A stretch of 64,000 bases of DNA from CAZHNW01 sp942491575 (GTDB lineage Bacteria; Spirochaetota; UBA4802; UBA5550): contig CALOBT010000025.1 of NCBI GenBank assembly GCA_942491575.1, positions 2,790,001 through 2,854,000 of the forward strand, in the 5' to 3' direction. The notes beneath the pieces were generated by a model, which was given only the letters and a program-made list of their open reading frames with translations, was not told the origin of the DNA and made no database searches. The translations under genes and the position numbers were made by a program. This document shows, in pieces, positions 61,979 through 64,000 of the stretch. The first letter of the stretch is position 1, and every line of letters begins with the position of its first letter.

Positions 61979-61984
61979 TATAAT
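61979..61984 (+). promoter_or_regulatory. Candidate -10 box for the 62127 gene in a long AT-rich gap
   Basis: A perfect TATAAT stands 142 bases before the ATG at 62127, with only a weak -35 (CAAACA at 61956). The remainder of the 529-bp gap 61598-62126 is AT-rich and shows no gene or clear structured element except a weak hairpin with T tract at about 61668-61690. Confidence 0.4.
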
Positions 61985-62126
61985 ATAGAACATTCAATGT
62001 TAATATCGTATATTGATCTCACTAATTTCAACTGACACACATAATTAAACAGAATACAATAACCTAAAAAAAAGATCATGTAAGCCTGCTTAAAAAATTA
62101 AATTACATATATTTCTGGAGGTTTTT

Positions 62127-63413
62127 ATGAGAGTTTTTCGTATTTTGTTTCTGTTTTCAGCGGTGGCTCTGACCCTTTCAATGGCAGCCTGTGATGATGA
62201 AAGGTACTGGGCTAAAAATTTTGAAAAAACCGATAAGACTGTACTCGGTTTTGCTACAATCCCTACGAGTGATGGAGGTTATCTGAACCTCAATAATCAC
62301 TGGACCTGGGGAGGCGATGATGAGCCCTATGTAATTAAACTGGATGAGGCGGGAGATATCCAGTGGCAGAAAAATTACTCCACTGGCATCGAATGGGACA
62401 GCTTTTACCGCGCAGTTGAATCCAATGGCAGCTATATTCTCATCGGCTATACTAAAAACTTCAGTGGAATCAACAATGCCGCGTGGGTGGTAAAGATAAA
62501 TTCTGACGGATCAGTCATTGAGTGGGAAAAATTGTACTATATTGACGGAGTTGACCTGTTTCCAAAAGCTATCGTTCCTTCCAGCAACGGCGGATTCACC
62601 CTTTTAGGCACCGAAGCCTTAGTGGAAATTGATTCCAGCGGAATCCCCCTTTGGCATAAATCGTGGGATGAAACCAATCTCAGGGCAACCGCAATGACAA
62701 AAACTTCAGATGGATATGTCATACTCGGGAACAACGCCGAGGTGATGAAACTTGACACCAGCGGAAACTTTCAATGGGCAAAGACATATACATTCCTTAA
62801 TGGGACTGTTTCGATAAATGGAGATTCAACAGGCGCCATTGTAGAAACATCAGATAATGGATTTCTAATTATTGGAACCTACAAAGACCTTGCAACTGAA
62901 AAACGGGATATGTGGGTACAGAAAATCAGCAATACCGGCACACGTCTCTGGGAAAAGATGTACAGCAATACTCTTGGAACGGATGGCACCTGTATAGATG
63001 CCTCCTCCGATGGTACATTCATCGCTGCAGGCAGTTTTCAAAAAACTGATCAGGATAACTACGCCTGGATTCTGAAACTGGACGGTAGTGGCAGTCCCAT
63101 GTGGCAGCGAGGAACCAATGAACCCGCTAAGTCAATTTTATCGGTCGAAACAACTCCAATAGGGAGTGTGCTGACAGGATATAATACATATGAAACAGGA
63201 GGGGTTACACACAGCAGCTCCGCAGTTATGACTATTGACGGAGACGGTTTGATCCCGGGAGCAGGGTTCAATTATGAAGATACCAGCGTATCAATTTATT
63301 CTATTTCTCCTGCAGTTACCGGCATCACAGTTACACTGGGAAGCGGAATCATTAACGTGACAGATACACATGCAGTTGTACAGGATGTAATTTTCCAGGT
63401 GACTGATTTTTGA
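62127..63413 (+). CDS. Putative lipoprotein, beta-propeller-like (PQQ-type repeats)
   Basis: 428 residues with a lipoprotein signal (LTLSMAAC, lipidated Cys22). At least six units repeat the pattern WxxKLD..G...W.K.Y....D....I....GG..L.G (VIKLDEAGDIQWQKNYSTG, VVKINSDGSVIEWEKLYYIDG, MKLDTSGNFQWAKTYT, VQKISNTGTRLWEKMYSN, ILKLDGSGSPMWQRG), as in a beta-propeller. The last 80 residues form a separate beta domain. AGGAGG-type GGAGG lies 6 bases before the ATG. No enzyme is suggested; it is likely a surface or scaffold protein. It contains one GGGTCAGAGCC motif (62165-62175). Confidence 0.8.
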   Translation: MRVFRILFLFSAVALTLSMAACDDERYWAKNFEKTDKTVLGFATIPTSDGGYLNLNNHWTWGGDDEPYVIKLDEAGDIQWQKNYSTGIEWDSFYRAVESNGSYILIGYTKNFSGINNAAWVVKINSDGSVIEWEKLYYIDGVDLFPKAIVPSSNGGFTLLGTEALVEIDSSGIPLWHKSWDETNLRATAMTKTSDGYVILGNNAEVMKLDTSGNFQWAKTYTFLNGTVSINGDSTGAIVETSDNGFLIIGTYKDLATEKRDMWVQKISNTGTRLWEKMYSNTLGTDGTCIDASSDGTFIAAGSFQKTDQDNYAWILKLDGSGSPMWQRGTNEPAKSILSVETTPIGSVLTGYNTYETGGVTHSSSAVMTIDGDGLIPGAGFNYEDTSVSIYSISPAVTGITVTLGSGIINVTDTHAVVQDVIFQVTDF

Positions 63414-63430
63414 ATATTTTGACATGCATT

Positions 63431-63455
63431 AAAAAGCCCCTTTCAGGGGCTTTTT
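63431..63455. terminator. Bidirectional terminator
   Basis: AAAAAGCCCC (63431-63440) pairs perfectly with GGGGCTTTTT (63446-63455), loop TTTCA, 18 bases past the 63413 stop and also between it and the opposing gene at 63518. Confidence 0.95.
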
Positions 63456-63517
63456 ATAATTTCAATGATATACGAAGGTTTTCCTTTTAAAAATGACTAC
63501 ATCACCGTTAAATATTT

Positions 63518-63958
63518 TTATTTTCCTTCGGAAGTTTTACGAAAGCTAAATGTAAAACCATCCCCGGTCAGAAGTGACAGCTGCCCATCCGTAATATTTA
63601 TTTTCACCTTTATCTTTTCTTCCTTTTCAGCCAGCAGGTAGAGTTCTTCTCTGGAGATGGTATAACTTCCTTTTATAATATTCTTTTCATCCTTGTGCTG
63701 CCAGGTAAAACTTCCGGAGGGTGTCATGGTAAGAATAACCACACCTGGACGCCGGTCAGGCAGGGTCTTTTTAAAGAAGGGAGCAGGATGCGAAATGGAA
63801 CTACTGGTCCAGGTGCCGGTAATATCCCGGTCTGGCTTCGAACATGAAATAATAAAAATTAAACAAACCGTCAAAGTTATAATCAGTTTTGCGGATATTG
63901 AATATACCTGTTTTATACTGTTTGTTATATGCATACTTTCTTTTTTCAAGGAATACAT
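63518..63958 (-). CDS. Small lipoprotein, lipocalin-like
   Basis: 146 residues with a long N-terminus and lipoprotein signal (LTVCLIFIISC, lipidated Cys39). The rest is a compact beta domain (ITGTWTSSS, VVILTMTPSGSFTWQHKDE, GSYTISREELYLLA, GQLSLLTGDGFTFSF), which resembles the GxW start of lipocalin-like or META domains. AGGAGGG precedes the ATG at 63958 by 6 bases. No neighbour tells its role. Right edge of the window has no further gene. Confidence 0.7.
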   Translation of the reverse strand: MYSLKKESMHITNSIKQVYSISAKLIITLTVCLIFIISCSKPDRDITGTWTSSSISHPAPFFKKTLPDRRPGVVILTMTPSGSFTWQHKDEKNIIKGSYTISREELYLLAEKEEKIKVKINITDGQLSLLTGDGFTFSFRKTSEGK

Positions 63959-64000
63959 GGATACCCTCCTGAATTTTATTTTAAATATCCAAATTCGTAA

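Overview
This window looks like chromosomal DNA of a Gram-negative, lipoprotein-rich, motile or chemotactic bacterium. It encodes a TonB-dependent receptor, an OmpA-type protein, further predicted outer-membrane barrels and about a dozen lipoproteins. A CarD-type transcription factor next to a membrane PIN/TRAM protein, the many small lipoproteins and the single rimP-nusA-infB operon suggest a spirochaete (Spirochaetota, perhaps Leptospira-like). The acyl-CoA/ETF electron-transfer protein and the C-terminal CxxC...HxxCPEC module also recall Desulfobacterota, so the phylum is an inference. No rRNA, tRNA, insertion sequence, integrase, CRISPR array or intact prophage was seen. The one RNA gene found is ssrA (tmRNA).

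Layout. 1-2683: translation/transcription operon rimP-nusA-infB on the minus strand, infB running off the left edge. 2843-4562: permease and ATPase of a tungstate/molybdate-type ABC importer without its binding protein. 4915-8019: NMT1/THI5-like periplasmic sensor-like protein and a chemoreceptor. 8062-10868: membrane ETF:quinone oxidoreductase-like iron-sulfur protein and a TetR regulator, which share an operator. 11251-17288: PcrA/UvrD helicase, an unusual GGDEF protein and a long-chain acyl-CoA synthetase. 17528-26520: a Cache-like lipoprotein, a DUF401-type membrane protein, an ACT/Rossmann protein, a flavoprotein, PIN/TRAM, CarD and a class A PBP. 26654-33294: a PAP-like phosphoesterase, arginase, HtrA, Dtd, thioredoxin and small exported proteins.

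33526-42165 is a probable nickel/cobalt acquisition region: TonB-dependent receptor, two paralogous His/Cys-ended lipoproteins, a NikL-like protein, CbiM, and on the opposite strand CbiQ and CbiO, with a decayed RidA-like gene between the two halves. 42171-45512 is a large protein with 16 phage-tail-fibre-like 32-residue repeats. 45592-52653 holds a small operon with an alpha/beta hydrolase, ssrA, several proteins of unknown function, an acyl-CoA dehydrogenase with its MerR regulator, and a ModE-like regulator. 52696-56546 is a three-gene unit (lamin-tail-domain protein, helix-hairpin-helix plus barrel protein, barrel protein) that may be a surface DNA-handling system. 57022-63958 holds large surface lipoproteins and an OmpA protein.

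The most unusual signals are not ordinary genes: an 11-bp word (GGGTCAGAGCC) found eight times on both strands and in several reading frames; AATTAATT palindromes repeated at exact 13-bp spacing; a 20-bp tandem repeat ending in a perfect 18-bp inverted repeat; a nested-palindrome element of about 135 bp; and a 9-bp tandem repeat inside a gene remnant. Fatty-acid/acyl-CoA metabolism (acyl-CoA synthetase, acyl-CoA dehydrogenase, ETF oxidoreductase) and metal uptake are the main metabolic themes.
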